From an uncultured Desulfobacterales bacterium (GTDB lineage Bacteria > Desulfobacterota > Desulfobacteria > Desulfobacterales > JAFDCJ01): 5,698 nt of DNA. The translations under genes and the position numbers were made by a program. Position 1 is the first letter of the stretch. Each line of letters opens with the position of its first letter. Where the stretch lies: the NCBI GenBank assembly GCA_945787595.1, contig CALZJV010000420.1, forward strand, positions 1 through 5,698, read 5' to 3'. A model generated the notes under the pieces. It was not told the origin of the DNA, made no database searches, and saw only the letters and a list, made by a program, of their open reading frames with translations. Shown here piece by piece: positions 1 to 5,631 of this stretch.

Positions 1-1113
1 ATCGGCCGTTATCAACTTTCTGTCGTAGGCCTCGGTAATCGCCGCGATCACCGCTGAGGCGCCGATCGTATCGACCCCATAATCGTTGCAGATGGCATTG
101 GCGGTAACAACAGCCTTCAAATCCTCGATCAAAAGATTTGAACCAAAACCAGCGGCGGTTTCGTATTCAGGTCCTTTGTTAACAATTCCGGAATACAAAC
201 CTTCATCCCATTTGAGTTCCTTGCCGCAGCGAATTGAACAGGCATAACAGGCATAGTGCTTGGCCAGATATTTCTCAACAGCACTTTGGCCGCTGATCTT
301 GTTCACTTTTTCAGACCAATCACCGAGCTGCCAATTTTTTATCGGTAAATCGCCCATATCGCTGGAGCCACCCATCGCTCCGTTGGTTCCAAATAACTTG
401 GAGGCTTTGCGGTATTCAACCACAGAGGGGGATATCTCTTTAAGCGATCGAACCAATTTATTGCGATCGGCTAACTGCAACTTGATTCCTTTTGAACTTC
501 GTACGGCAATACCTTTTAGCAGTTTGGATCCCATAACCGCGCCTAGACCTGTTCTGCCCGCTGCTCTGGAAGCCGTACCCTCCACCATGATGGCGGCCAA
601 TTTGACTCTGCGCTCGCCGGCTTGTCCGATGCACATGACCTTGGCCTTTTCATCCGTTTCCGCTCGCATCAGCCGGTCTGTTTCGAAAGTATTTTGCCCC
701 CATATCCTGCCGGCATCTTTTAGCTTGACGGTATCACCGCATATCCATAAATAAACCGGCTGGTCTGATCTCCCGGTAAAAATAACCCCATCATATCCGG
801 AATGTTTTAATTCGGCACCCCAAAAGCCGCCGACGGTCGCTTCACCCCAAATTCCGGTTAAGGGAGATCTCGCACATACCGATGCTTTACAAGCGGTCAG
901 CACCGGCGTTCCGGTTAACAAGCCGGTAATAATAAACAGCGGATTTTCAGGGCTCAAAGGATCCACCCGAATGTCGAATTCCTTTGTGAACAAATAGCCG
1001 GCCAAACCGCTTCCGCCGAAATATTTTCGGGCCAAGCCTTCATCAACCGCCTCGATATCAATGGTTCTCTTGCTCAAATCAACTCTTAATAATTTCCCGT
1101 TGCCTCCATTCAT
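1..1113 (-). CDS. aor: Aldehyde:ferredoxin oxidoreductase (tungsten/molybdopterin family), N-terminal 371 codons, cut by window edge
   Basis: The reading frame is open from an ATG at 1113 to base 1 with no stop, about 60% of the roughly 600-residue family length. The family oxidises aldehydes to carboxylic acids in the cytoplasm, passing electrons to ferredoxin through a bis-pterin tungsten (or Mo) centre and a 4Fe-4S cluster. Visible features: the N-terminal GGSGLAGYLF segment (33-42); GEATVGGFWGAELKHSGYD (90-108); a glycine-rich cofactor segment around 179-200 ending in GAVMGSK; the cluster motif C289-x2-C292-x3-C296, nearly the same numbering as Pyrococcus furiosus AOR; and DYGVD at 344-348, at the place of the family's D-x-x-G-L-D/C pterin motif. 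The fourth cluster cysteine would lie beyond the edge. The start is supported by an AGGAGG box nine bases upstream. The family is certain, the substrate is not: AOR, FOR, GOR and related paralogues cannot be separated from this half alone. Confidence 0.93.
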   Translation of the reverse strand, partial: MNGGNGKLLRVDLSKRTIDIEAVDEGLARKYFGGSGLAGYLFTKEFDIRVDPLSPENPLFIITGLLTGTPVLTACKASVCARSPLTGIWGEATVGGFWGAELKHSGYDGVIFTGRSDQPVYLWICGDTVKLKDAGRIWGQNTFETDRLMRAETDEKAKVMCIGQAGERRVKLAAIMVEGTASRAAGRTGLGAVMGSKLLKGIAVRSSKGIKLQLADRNKLVRSLKEISPSVVEYRKASKLFGTNGAMGGSSDMGDLPIKNWQLGDWSEKVNKISGQSAVEKYLAKHYACYACSIRCGKELKWDEGLYSGIVNKGPEYETAAGFGSNLLIEDLKAVVTANAICNDYGVDTIGASAVIAAITEAYDRKLITAD

Positions 1114-1122
1114 AAAAACTTT

Positions 1123-1128
1123 CCTCCT
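1123..1128 (-). promoter_or_regulatory. Ribosome binding site of the aldehyde oxidoreductase gene
   Basis: The minus strand reads AGGAGG, a full Shine-Dalgarno match, nine bases before the ATG at 1113. It fixes the start codon and predicts efficient translation. Confidence 0.8.
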
Positions 1129-1228
1129 TCTGGGATTTTATGTATTTTATCTGTCTTAAATTAGTTAAACCGATCTTATCCGAGACCGTGATTCATTTAT
1201 TGATGAAATCATTTGAATACCCTATGTC

Positions 1229-1255
1229 ATACATTAATAAAATACAATTATGTAT
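1229..1255. promoter_or_regulatory. Candidate operator dyad upstream of the aldehyde oxidoreductase gene
   Basis: ATACAT (1229-1234) and ATGTAT (1250-1255) form perfect six-base inverted arms 15 bases apart. The right arm also belongs to a tighter dyad, ATACA-N4-TGTAT, at 1242-1255. The site lies about 115-140 bases upstream of the oxidoreductase start. An operator role is inferred from symmetry and position only, and AT-rich DNA makes such dyads by chance. Confidence 0.25.
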
Positions 1256-1367
1256 ATCTTGATTATTATGAATGACCCATGCTGTCAAGAAATAAAATCC
1301 CGATCCCGGCTTTCTCGAACAAAACGAACTTAGGGCCTGTTTAGGTCACATGGCCGTTTGATCGATA

Positions 1368-1381
1368 CAGCCGCGCGGCTG
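1368..1381. repeat. Perfect 14-bp GC-rich palindrome
   Basis: CAGCCGCGCGGCTG equals its own reverse complement, and it stands out in AT-rich surroundings. With no spacer it cannot form a normal hairpin loop, and no T-run follows directly, so a terminator is unlikely. It may be a protein-binding site or part of a dispersed GC-rich repeat. Confidence 0.4.
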
Positions 1382-1553
1382 GGTCGCCAATTTTCTTAAA
1401 CATCTTAAGTAACTATAATTATAGATGATTTTTCTTTTAACTATCCATCGTTCAAAAACATGTTCTTGCGCAGGGATCAGCTCGGTTAGCAATCCGGATT
1501 TGTTCAAAAATTCCTGCCATCAATATACTTGGTGATATAAGCAAATATTACAA

Positions 1554-1581
1554 TTGTTAAATACATAACCATTTTTATACC
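1554..1581 (+). promoter_or_regulatory. Candidate sigma-70-type promoter for the MmgE/PrpD remnant
   Basis: TTGTTA (1554-1559) and TATACC (1576-1581) each match four of six consensus bases and are 16 bases apart. Transcription would begin near 1589, about 50 bases before the ATG at 1638. The flanks are AT-rich, so a chance match is possible. Confidence 0.3.
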
Positions 1582-1637
1582 ATTTTCATCAAAAGCCTTC
1601 CTTGCATTTTTAACCTGGATCCGCAAAGGGAAACTAC

Positions 1638-1886
1638 ATGACTAGTCTAAATGAAGCTGCCTCAGCAAAGAAAAAAAATCGGGCTGAAACACTTAGAGCG
1701 GTTTTTGCCGAAACCATTCAGGCTATGCGATATGAAGATTTGCCCCTGGAAGTCGTTTATCTGGCAAAGAAATGCCTGCTCGATTTTATAGGCGTGACCC
1801 TGGCGGGGGGCGATTTAGGAATATCACCGATTGCTACCCGATTTATCGACTCTCGGGGAGGCTTTGTTACCGTACACATTATATAA
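1638..1886 (+). pseudogene. MmgE/PrpD family protein, N-terminal fragment (truncated gene)
   Basis: Of the 82 codons, roughly residues 18-80 resemble the N-terminal helical region of MmgE/PrpD proteins (2-methylcitrate dehydratase and relatives, usually about 450 residues). The signature parts are YEDLPLEVVYLAKKCLLDFIGVTLAGG (32-58) and a following F-I-D-S-R-G-G where the family typically has a G-G-K-P-E-A-T-V-I-G-like stretch. The tail F-V-T-V-H-I-I still fits that spacing, so native sequence probably runs almost to the stop at 1884-1886. The start is supported by AAAGGG seven bases before the ATG. More than 80% of the gene is missing, and the remaining codons are not found further right: a transposase remnant on the opposite strand follows. 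The stub cannot be a working dehydratase/isomerase. It was probably a metabolic gene for a hydroxy- or tricarboxylic acid. Confidence 0.75.
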
Positions 1887-1914
1887 CTATTCGAATAAAT
1901 ATTAAAAATTAGCA

Positions 1915-2578
1915 TTAATCTGAGCACTCCGTAAATATTGGGATAGGAAAGTCATTAGTTATTGGTACTTTGGGCAACGGAATCGGCAATCCACGCACGG
2001 CAAGATAGTTTAACAACCTAAGACCAAGCTGAAACAAACTCAGATCGCAGCGATCAGTTCGGTGTATTTGTTTGTACAAACCGGTCTCCAATGCCAAGAT
2101 ACCAAAAAAAAATGATCCATAGATACGCCAGACAGCTGGCATAAATCAGTCGCGTTAGCCGCTGCGGAGAAGATAGGTGACTTCTGTCGATGTTAAACCC
2201 CCGGCTTTTGTGATCACTGAAAAATGTTTCGATCGTAAAGCGCATTGAATAATATTCACATGCTTTTGATGCCGACAAAAAATTGGTCACCAAAAATATA
2301 GGCTCGTCATGATCATCACCGCACCAGGCAACAGCAGCAACAGGGCCGTATTTTTTCTTGGTTATTTTGCAGTTTCGCAAAGCTTTATGACAGCCTTGTG
2401 GAAGTATGGCGGCAAGTATTTCGTAGCCGTTATACGCAAATTCTGAAAATTGTACCATTCGGCAATCAAATCTTCTAATACCTGTAAAAAGAAGTCGATT
2501 TGTAGTTCTAATCTTTACTTTATCGATTTCCATAAAAAAATGGCGGGCACAACCTATTGTGATCCGCCTTTTTGTCAT
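1915..2578 (-). pseudogene. IS4-family transposase, C-terminal part, broken by a frameshift
   Basis: Two minus-strand frames join into one transposase C-terminus. The first (from 2578) carries the IS4-family signature Y-x2-R-x3-E-x6-K in YYSMRFTIETFFSDHKSRGF: Y110, R113, catalytic E117 and K124, followed by SHLSSPQRLTRLIYASCLAYLWIIFF. At the nine-T run (plus-strand A run 2104-2112) the frame must skip one base. The second frame then continues naturally with GILALETGLYKQIHRTDRCDLSLFQLGLRLLNYL to a stop at 1915. Uncorrected, the first frame ends at 2054. The two N-terminal catalytic aspartates of the DDE triad are not recognisable, so about the first third to half of the usual ~370 residues is gone or decayed. 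I found no terminal inverted repeats or target duplication. It is a dead remnant unless the homopolymer is a sequencing error, and even then it is incomplete. Confidence 0.85.
2104..2112. other. Homopolymer run (A9/T9) at the transposase frameshift
   Basis: Nine A on the plus strand read as nine T in the transposase. Eight T would restore a continuous reading frame through the join IIFF-GILALETGLYKQ. The cause could be replication slippage (decay), a base-calling error, or transcriptional slippage. Confidence 0.8.
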
Positions 2579-2584
2579 GTTTTA

Positions 2585-2834
2585 AGATATCTCGATATAT
2601 CCCAAAGTAAAACGATGAATTTAGTTGCTATGTTGATTACAGAAAAATTTGAATAGCAACTTTTTACGATTTCTTGCCAATAGCAAAATTCAAGCAGTCT
2701 TTGAGATCTGCGAAATATATTGATACAGATCAATCCCAGCCACAATTTGACTGTTATGCCAATTTTAAGAGGAAAACAAGACATTTTTAGGCTGGAAATT
2801 GGGAATCCGGTTGCAGTTTAGCTGACTGTGGGTC
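2585..2834. other. Unassigned AT-rich stretch between transposase and methylase remnants
   Basis: No intact gene is visible. A minus-strand frame at 2575-2784 (69 codons) has no family I recognise. In another minus-strand frame, interrupted by stops, the stretch S-I-Y-F-A-D-L-K-D-C-L-N-F-A-I-G-K, roughly within 2660-2740, loosely resembles the region around the last catalytic glutamate of some DDE transposases. It could be a second, heavily decayed insertion-sequence fragment, or the decayed 5' part of the neighbouring IS4 element. The evidence is weak. Confidence 0.3.
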
Positions 2835-2987
2835 TTAAAAATTGGTAATCAACAGCTCTTTTCCCACCTTGCTGTTATCTTTTCCGACCGTATATTTGAA
2901 CTTCACAGGATCGATATTCAACAGGTGAAAAGCCTTTCGCATCTCCGGGTGGTCGTTGATACTCAGGAATGTTATATAATTTGGCAA
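2835..2987 (-). pseudogene. DNA adenine methylase (Dam/D12 class), C-terminal fragment
   Basis: A short minus-strand frame ending with TAA at 2835-2837 encodes FLSINDHPEMRKAF, then HLLNIDPVKFKYTVGKDNSKV and GKELLITNF. This matches the C-terminal end of D12-class N6-adenine methyltransferases: the L-S-x-N-D-H-P-E-(V/M/I)-R-x-x-F motif, a Y-T-V strand and a closing E-L-L-I-x-N. About 47 to 50 residues remain of a usual 260 to 300. The catalytic DPPY motif and SAM-binding part are absent, and there is no start codon, so it is a remnant. The frame is closed upstream by a stop at 2997-2999, which puts the break near 2978-2990, right at the end of the alcohol dehydrogenase gene. Such methylases often belong to phages or restriction-modification systems, in line with a mobile-DNA scar. 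Confidence 0.8.
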
Positions 2988-2988
2988 G

Positions 2989-4017
2989 TCAATCGATCAT
3001 CAACACTTTGGCGCCCCGAATCTTTCGATCTTTGAGCTCAAGCAGAGCAATGTTGGCCTCTTCCAGGGCAAATTGTTGAACTTCGGGAATTAAAGGTATT
3101 CGGGCAGCCAGTTCCAGAAACTCGGCGACATCGCGGCGGGCGACGTTGGCGACGCTTTTGATTTCTTTTTCCATCCACAAATGCTGCGAATAATCGAGTC
3201 TCAGCAGGTCGTCCTGGTCGAATTTTTCTTTGCGAATGGCATTGATCACGAGCCGACCGCCGGGGCTCAATGTCTTCAGGCCTTCTACTATCGGCTTCCA
3301 GGCCGGGGTGGTATCGATGATGCTATGCAGCTTTTGCGGCGGTTCATCTTCAGTACCACCGGCCCAGACTGCCCCCAGTTCGAGGGCAAATTCTCTTTCC
3401 TTCACACTGCGGGCAAAAACATAAATCCCACAATCGGGGAATCCGTGTTTTACCATTTTCAAAACCAGATGGGCCGAGGCACCAAAACCGGTCAACCCCA
3501 AGTTCTGGCCGTTTTGCAGACCGGTTAGCCGCAGGGACCGATAACCGATAGCGCCGGCGCACAGCAGCGGTGCAGCCTGCGCATCGCTAAATGCAACGGG
3601 GATTTCATAGGCAAATCTTTCCGGCACCGTCATATTCTGGGCATAGCCGCCATGCGCATCCCGGCCGGTGGCCCTGAATTGACTGCACAAATTCTCGAGT
3701 CCTGCTCGGCAAAAGTCGCATTGCCCACAAACCGAATGAATCCAGGCAACGCCCACCCGGTCACCGATACGGTAGCGTTTGGCCTGTTTACCGCTGTCAA
3801 CCACTCGTCCAACGACCTGGTGGCCCAAAATAACAGGTAACTGCGGGGGCGGGGTGCGGCCTTCGATTTCATCCAATTCGGTGTGGCAGACACCGCAGAC
3901 GGATACTTTGACAAGGATCTCATTGTCCGCGGGTCTCGGTTGCGGCATGTCCTGAAATGTCAGTGGCTGGCGTTCTTCTTTAAGGTTGCACAGCCGATTT
4001 AATACCATTGCTTTCAT
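2989..4017 (-). CDS. Zinc-dependent alcohol dehydrogenase (MDR superfamily)
   Basis: This 342-residue protein has the usual family length. It reversibly oxidises an alcohol to an aldehyde with NAD(P) in the cytoplasm. The N-terminal catalytic domain has C44 in CGVCHTELDEIEG, H66 in a G-H-Q motif and C153 in LLCAG, the expected catalytic zinc ligands. The structural zinc site is C97-x2-C100-x2-C103-x7-C111. The nucleotide-binding domain follows with GFGASAHLVLK (about 177-187), where the third glycine of the usual G-x-G-x-x-G is alanine. GHQ replaces the usual GHE. The whole resembles the AdhP/cinnamyl-alcohol-dehydrogenase-like branch, but the substrate is unknown. A longer frame starts at GTG 4026, but the AGGAG box overlaps that codon and lies eight bases before ATG 4017, so 4017 is chosen. 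It is the last gene of the apparent operon, starting 37 bases after the acetyltransferase stop. No terminator hairpin is evident downstream. Confidence 0.95.
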   Translation of the reverse strand: MKAMVLNRLCNLKEERQPLTFQDMPQPRPADNEILVKVSVCGVCHTELDEIEGRTPPPQLPVILGHQVVGRVVDSGKQAKRYRIGDRVGVAWIHSVCGQCDFCRAGLENLCSQFRATGRDAHGGYAQNMTVPERFAYEIPVAFSDAQAAPLLCAGAIGYRSLRLTGLQNGQNLGLTGFGASAHLVLKMVKHGFPDCGIYVFARSVKEREFALELGAVWAGGTEDEPPQKLHSIIDTTPAWKPIVEGLKTLSPGGRLVINAIRKEKFDQDDLLRLDYSQHLWMEKEIKSVANVARRDVAEFLELAARIPLIPEVQQFALEEANIALLELKDRKIRGAKVLMID

Positions 4018-4025
4018 ATCGGCCA

Positions 4026-4030
4026 CTCCT
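4026..4030 (-). promoter_or_regulatory. Ribosome binding site deciding the alcohol dehydrogenase start
   Basis: The minus strand reads AAAAGGAGTGGCCGATATG. AGGAG sits eight bases before ATG 4017 and overlaps the upstream in-frame GTG at 4026. The GTG is therefore part of the ribosome binding region, not the start. Confidence 0.75.
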
Positions 4031-4054
4031 TTTTTTAATAATCAGGCACAGAGC

Positions 4055-4624
4055 TCAGGTCAATCGAGCCGATAGGTGTCGAACCAGTCTGCATGGATTG
4101 CCGGCCGCAAAAACATCTTCAGCTATGTCGTTTGTGACAACACTGCTGGCACCAATCACGGATCGAGATCCGATGCGAACGCCCGGGCAAATGATAACCG
4201 CACCGCCAATCCAAACATCAGAGCCGATCTCAACAGGCCGAGCAGATTCACGCCATGTACGCCGGTCTGAAGCATTAATCGGGTGAGTGGCGGTGTACAC
4301 CTGTGCACCCGGACCAAATAGGACGTTGCTGCCAATGATGACGGACGCCGGGTCTAGGAGAACGCAGTTGAAATTAAAGAAGACCTTATTTCCAAGGGTG
4401 ATATTGGAGCCATAGTCACAGAAAAAGGGAGGTTCTATCCAGATATCCTCACCGGTACTGCCGAACAATTCTTGAATGATGCGTTGCCGCAACTCCTGTT
4501 CGCGGTCATGGGACTGGTTGAGAGATTTGCATAGATCTCGTGCCCGCCGCCGCTCAGCAGTAAGTTGTGGGTCCGTCGCGTCATACATCTCGCCGGAAAG
4601 CATCTTCTCTTTCTCAGTTACCAT
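4055..4624 (-). CDS. Maltose/galactoside-type sugar O-acetyltransferase (left-handed beta-helix)
   Basis: The 189-residue protein is close to the usual ~183-200. It transfers acetyl from acetyl-CoA to a hydroxyl of a sugar or similar acceptor in the cytoplasm. Residues 1-58 match the N-terminal helical maltose-acetyltransferase domain (KMLSGEMYDATDPQLTAER). From about 70 on come hexapeptide repeats such as ITLGNKV, VIIGSNV, VEIGSDV, VWIGGAV and VRIGSRS, forming the beta-helix. YTATHP carries the catalytic His114, and N84 in FFNFN and E126 align with active-site residues of the family. The end GNPCRLVRHL is typical. It acts as a trimer in known relatives. The start ATG 4624 has AGGAG at 4642-4646, an unusually long 17-base spacing, but no better in-frame start is seen. 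It lies 53 bases after the methyltransferase gene and 37 before the dehydrogenase start. Real substrates of this family are often unknown. Confidence 0.93.
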   Translation of the reverse strand: MVTEKEKMLSGEMYDATDPQLTAERRRARDLCKSLNQSHDREQELRQRIIQELFGSTGEDIWIEPPFFCDYGSNITLGNKVFFNFNCVLLDPASVIIGSNVLFGPGAQVYTATHPINASDRRTWRESARPVEIGSDVWIGGAVIICPGVRIGSRSVIGASSVVTNDIAEDVFAAGNPCRLVRHLSARLT

Positions 4625-4677
4625 GCGATTCTCTATTTTTTCTCCTTTTTATGCTGTCTTTCATTCATCTTTTAGCT

Positions 4678-5376
4678 TCAAGGATCACCAGGCGATTCCC
4701 CGTCCTCTGTCACACTATGTTCGGCCGGGTTTCCATTGCGCTTGGTGGCCACCGCTTCCCAGAGCACTTTGCGGGAACCGAACCTGCAAGTTGTCTTCTC
4801 CGCCACAGACACCATTGTCCATGGTGGCCCAAACAGCTTATTGATGCAGTCCTGTGTGAAGAATCGTTTCTCGATCCCTCCGACAACCAGCAGGTTAACC
4901 TCACCGCGGACCGGTTCACCAGTACCGGCACCGTAGTTGGCATCGTCGGTTGAATTGAATCTTCCAGCGAAGAGCCCGCCGGGAACAAGCCTATTCTCGA
5001 CGTCTCTGAAGATCGCAGATGTCATATCCCATGGAAAGTAGTGTAGCGACAGATCTGCCACGATGAGTTCAAAGCGTTCACCAGCAAACGGCAGCCCTTG
5101 CCGGAGGTCTGCCCACATTACGCACGCCTGTGGCGCCTTGCGTCTGCACAAATCCAGAGCCTGCTCAGAGAAATCAATGGCTGTGACCTCGAAATCATGT
5201 TCCAGCAGAAACCGGGTGTTGTACCCGGATCCACACCCCACGTCGAGTGCTCTCCGATGTCCATACCGAGGCACAAAATAAAGCCAATCTTTGAGCCATG
5301 GCTCACCCGCCATGGCGTGCTCAGCTTTTATTTCCTTCTCATATTTGGTGTCCCAAATAGCCTGATGCTTTTCCAT
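4678..5376 (-). CDS. Class I SAM-dependent methyltransferase, small-molecule type
   Basis: The 232-residue protein has a single Rossmann methyltransferase domain. Motif I is ALDVGCGSGYN (43-53), followed by the acidic D68 in AIDFS that should hold the ribose, WAD at 88-90 near the adenine, FELIVADLSLHYF (102-114) as motif II region, and RLVPGGLFAGRFNSTDD (129-145) as motif III. The middle and C-terminal part (RFNSTDDANYGAG, IEKRFF, then CRFGSRKVLWEA) resembles a family of stand-alone bacterial methyltransferases related to TehB and Methyltransf_11/25. The acceptor is unknown. The tail after about 212 is short, hydrophilic and probably disordered. There is no signal peptide, so it should be cytoplasmic. 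The start ATG 5376 is the only reasonable one: no in-frame alternative lies closer to the AGGAGG box at 5394-5399, 17 bases away. It is the first gene of the apparent methyltransferase/acetyltransferase/dehydrogenase operon. Confidence 0.9.
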   Translation of the reverse strand: MEKHQAIWDTKYEKEIKAEHAMAGEPWLKDWLYFVPRYGHRRALDVGCGSGYNTRFLLEHDFEVTAIDFSEQALDLCRRKAPQACVMWADLRQGLPFAGERFELIVADLSLHYFPWDMTSAIFRDVENRLVPGGLFAGRFNSTDDANYGAGTGEPVRGEVNLLVVGGIEKRFFTQDCINKLFGPPWTMVSVAEKTTCRFGSRKVLWEAVATKRNGNPAEHSVTEDGESPGDP

Positions 5377-5393
5377 AAAAAATAGGTATTTAT

Positions 5394-5399
5394 CCTCCT
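5394..5399 (-). promoter_or_regulatory. Ribosome binding site of the methyltransferase, with long spacing
   Basis: AGGAGG is a full consensus match on the minus strand, but it lies 17 bases from ATG 5376 instead of the usual 5-10. The spacer TAAATACCTATTTTTT is AT-rich. Translation may be weaker than the box suggests. Confidence 0.55.
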
Positions 5400-5429
5400 A
5401 ATGTTATAACCTCTATTGCATAATTGGAT

Positions 5430-5457
5430 TCAAATAAATATTTGAGATGGTATTATA
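5430..5457 (-). promoter_or_regulatory. Candidate operon promoter -10 box with overlapping operator palindrome
   Basis: The minus strand has a perfect TATAAT at 5457-5452. Just downstream of it is a palindrome at 5430-5445 with seven-base arms TCAAATA/TATTTGA around a two-base centre. A repressor there would cover the transcription start. No good -35 box is found at the usual distance, and the region is AT-rich, so this is a proposal only. Confidence 0.3.
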
Positions 5458-5631
5458 AGATTTTGTTTTAATACATATTTATATTGGTGTCTATGAGGAT
5501 TTTTTTTGGCAAGAATTTTGCTTCAAGATGCTAAGGGGTATGTTGCTTTTTATTTCAGTGGTCATATGCTATTAAAATCGATGGCAACAATCACAAGCAA
5601 ATCGATCCATAGATAAACCAAAGGAGAATGA

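Larger units (their letters stand above)
1114..1637. other. AT-rich intergenic region between divergent genes
   Basis: These 524 bases separate the aldehyde oxidoreductase gene (minus) from the MmgE/PrpD remnant (plus). I see no convincing gene. Short frames at 1341-1403 and 1452-1520 (minus, 20-22 codons) lack ribosome binding sites. It should hold the control regions of both flanking genes. The base composition is uneven: mostly AT-rich, with a GC-rich island around 1331-1390 that contains a perfect 14-bp palindrome. Confidence 0.7.
5377..5631. other. AT-rich divergent intergenic region
   Basis: This region separates the minus-strand operon from the plus-strand response regulator gene, so it should contain both promoters. 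I see no gene in it. Notable items are the TATAAT box with an adjoining palindrome, and for the plus strand a weak pair TTGCTT (5543-5548) and TATGCT (5565-5570) 16 bases apart. Confidence 0.6.

Noticed and set aside
260..754. 164-codon plus-strand open frame
   Set aside because: It lies wholly inside the aldehyde oxidoreductase gene on the other strand, has no recognisable domain and reads as an antisense shadow.
1341..1403. 20-codon minus-strand frame MFKKIGDPAARLYRSNGHVT
   Set aside because: No Shine-Dalgarno box. It covers the GC-rich palindrome, and composition alone can explain it.
1413..1424. Perfect 12-bp AT palindrome CTATAATTATAG
   Set aside because: Consists almost only of A and T in AT-rich DNA, so it is expected by chance and is not tied to any start or promoter.
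1452..1520. 22-codon minus-strand frame MAGIFEQIRIANRADPCART...
   Set aside because: Too short, no ribosome binding site and no recognisable family.
2575..2784. 69-codon minus-strand frame beginning MSCFPLKIG
   Set aside because: No family recognised and no clear ribosome binding site. Its I-V-L-L-W-D end could be a mutated G-D motif of the transposase, but the spacing to the next conserved part is wrong, so it is left as unassigned DNA.
4567..4953. 128-codon plus-strand frame across acetyltransferase and methyltransferase genes
   Set aside because: Antisense to two well-supported genes, with no domain and no ribosome binding site.
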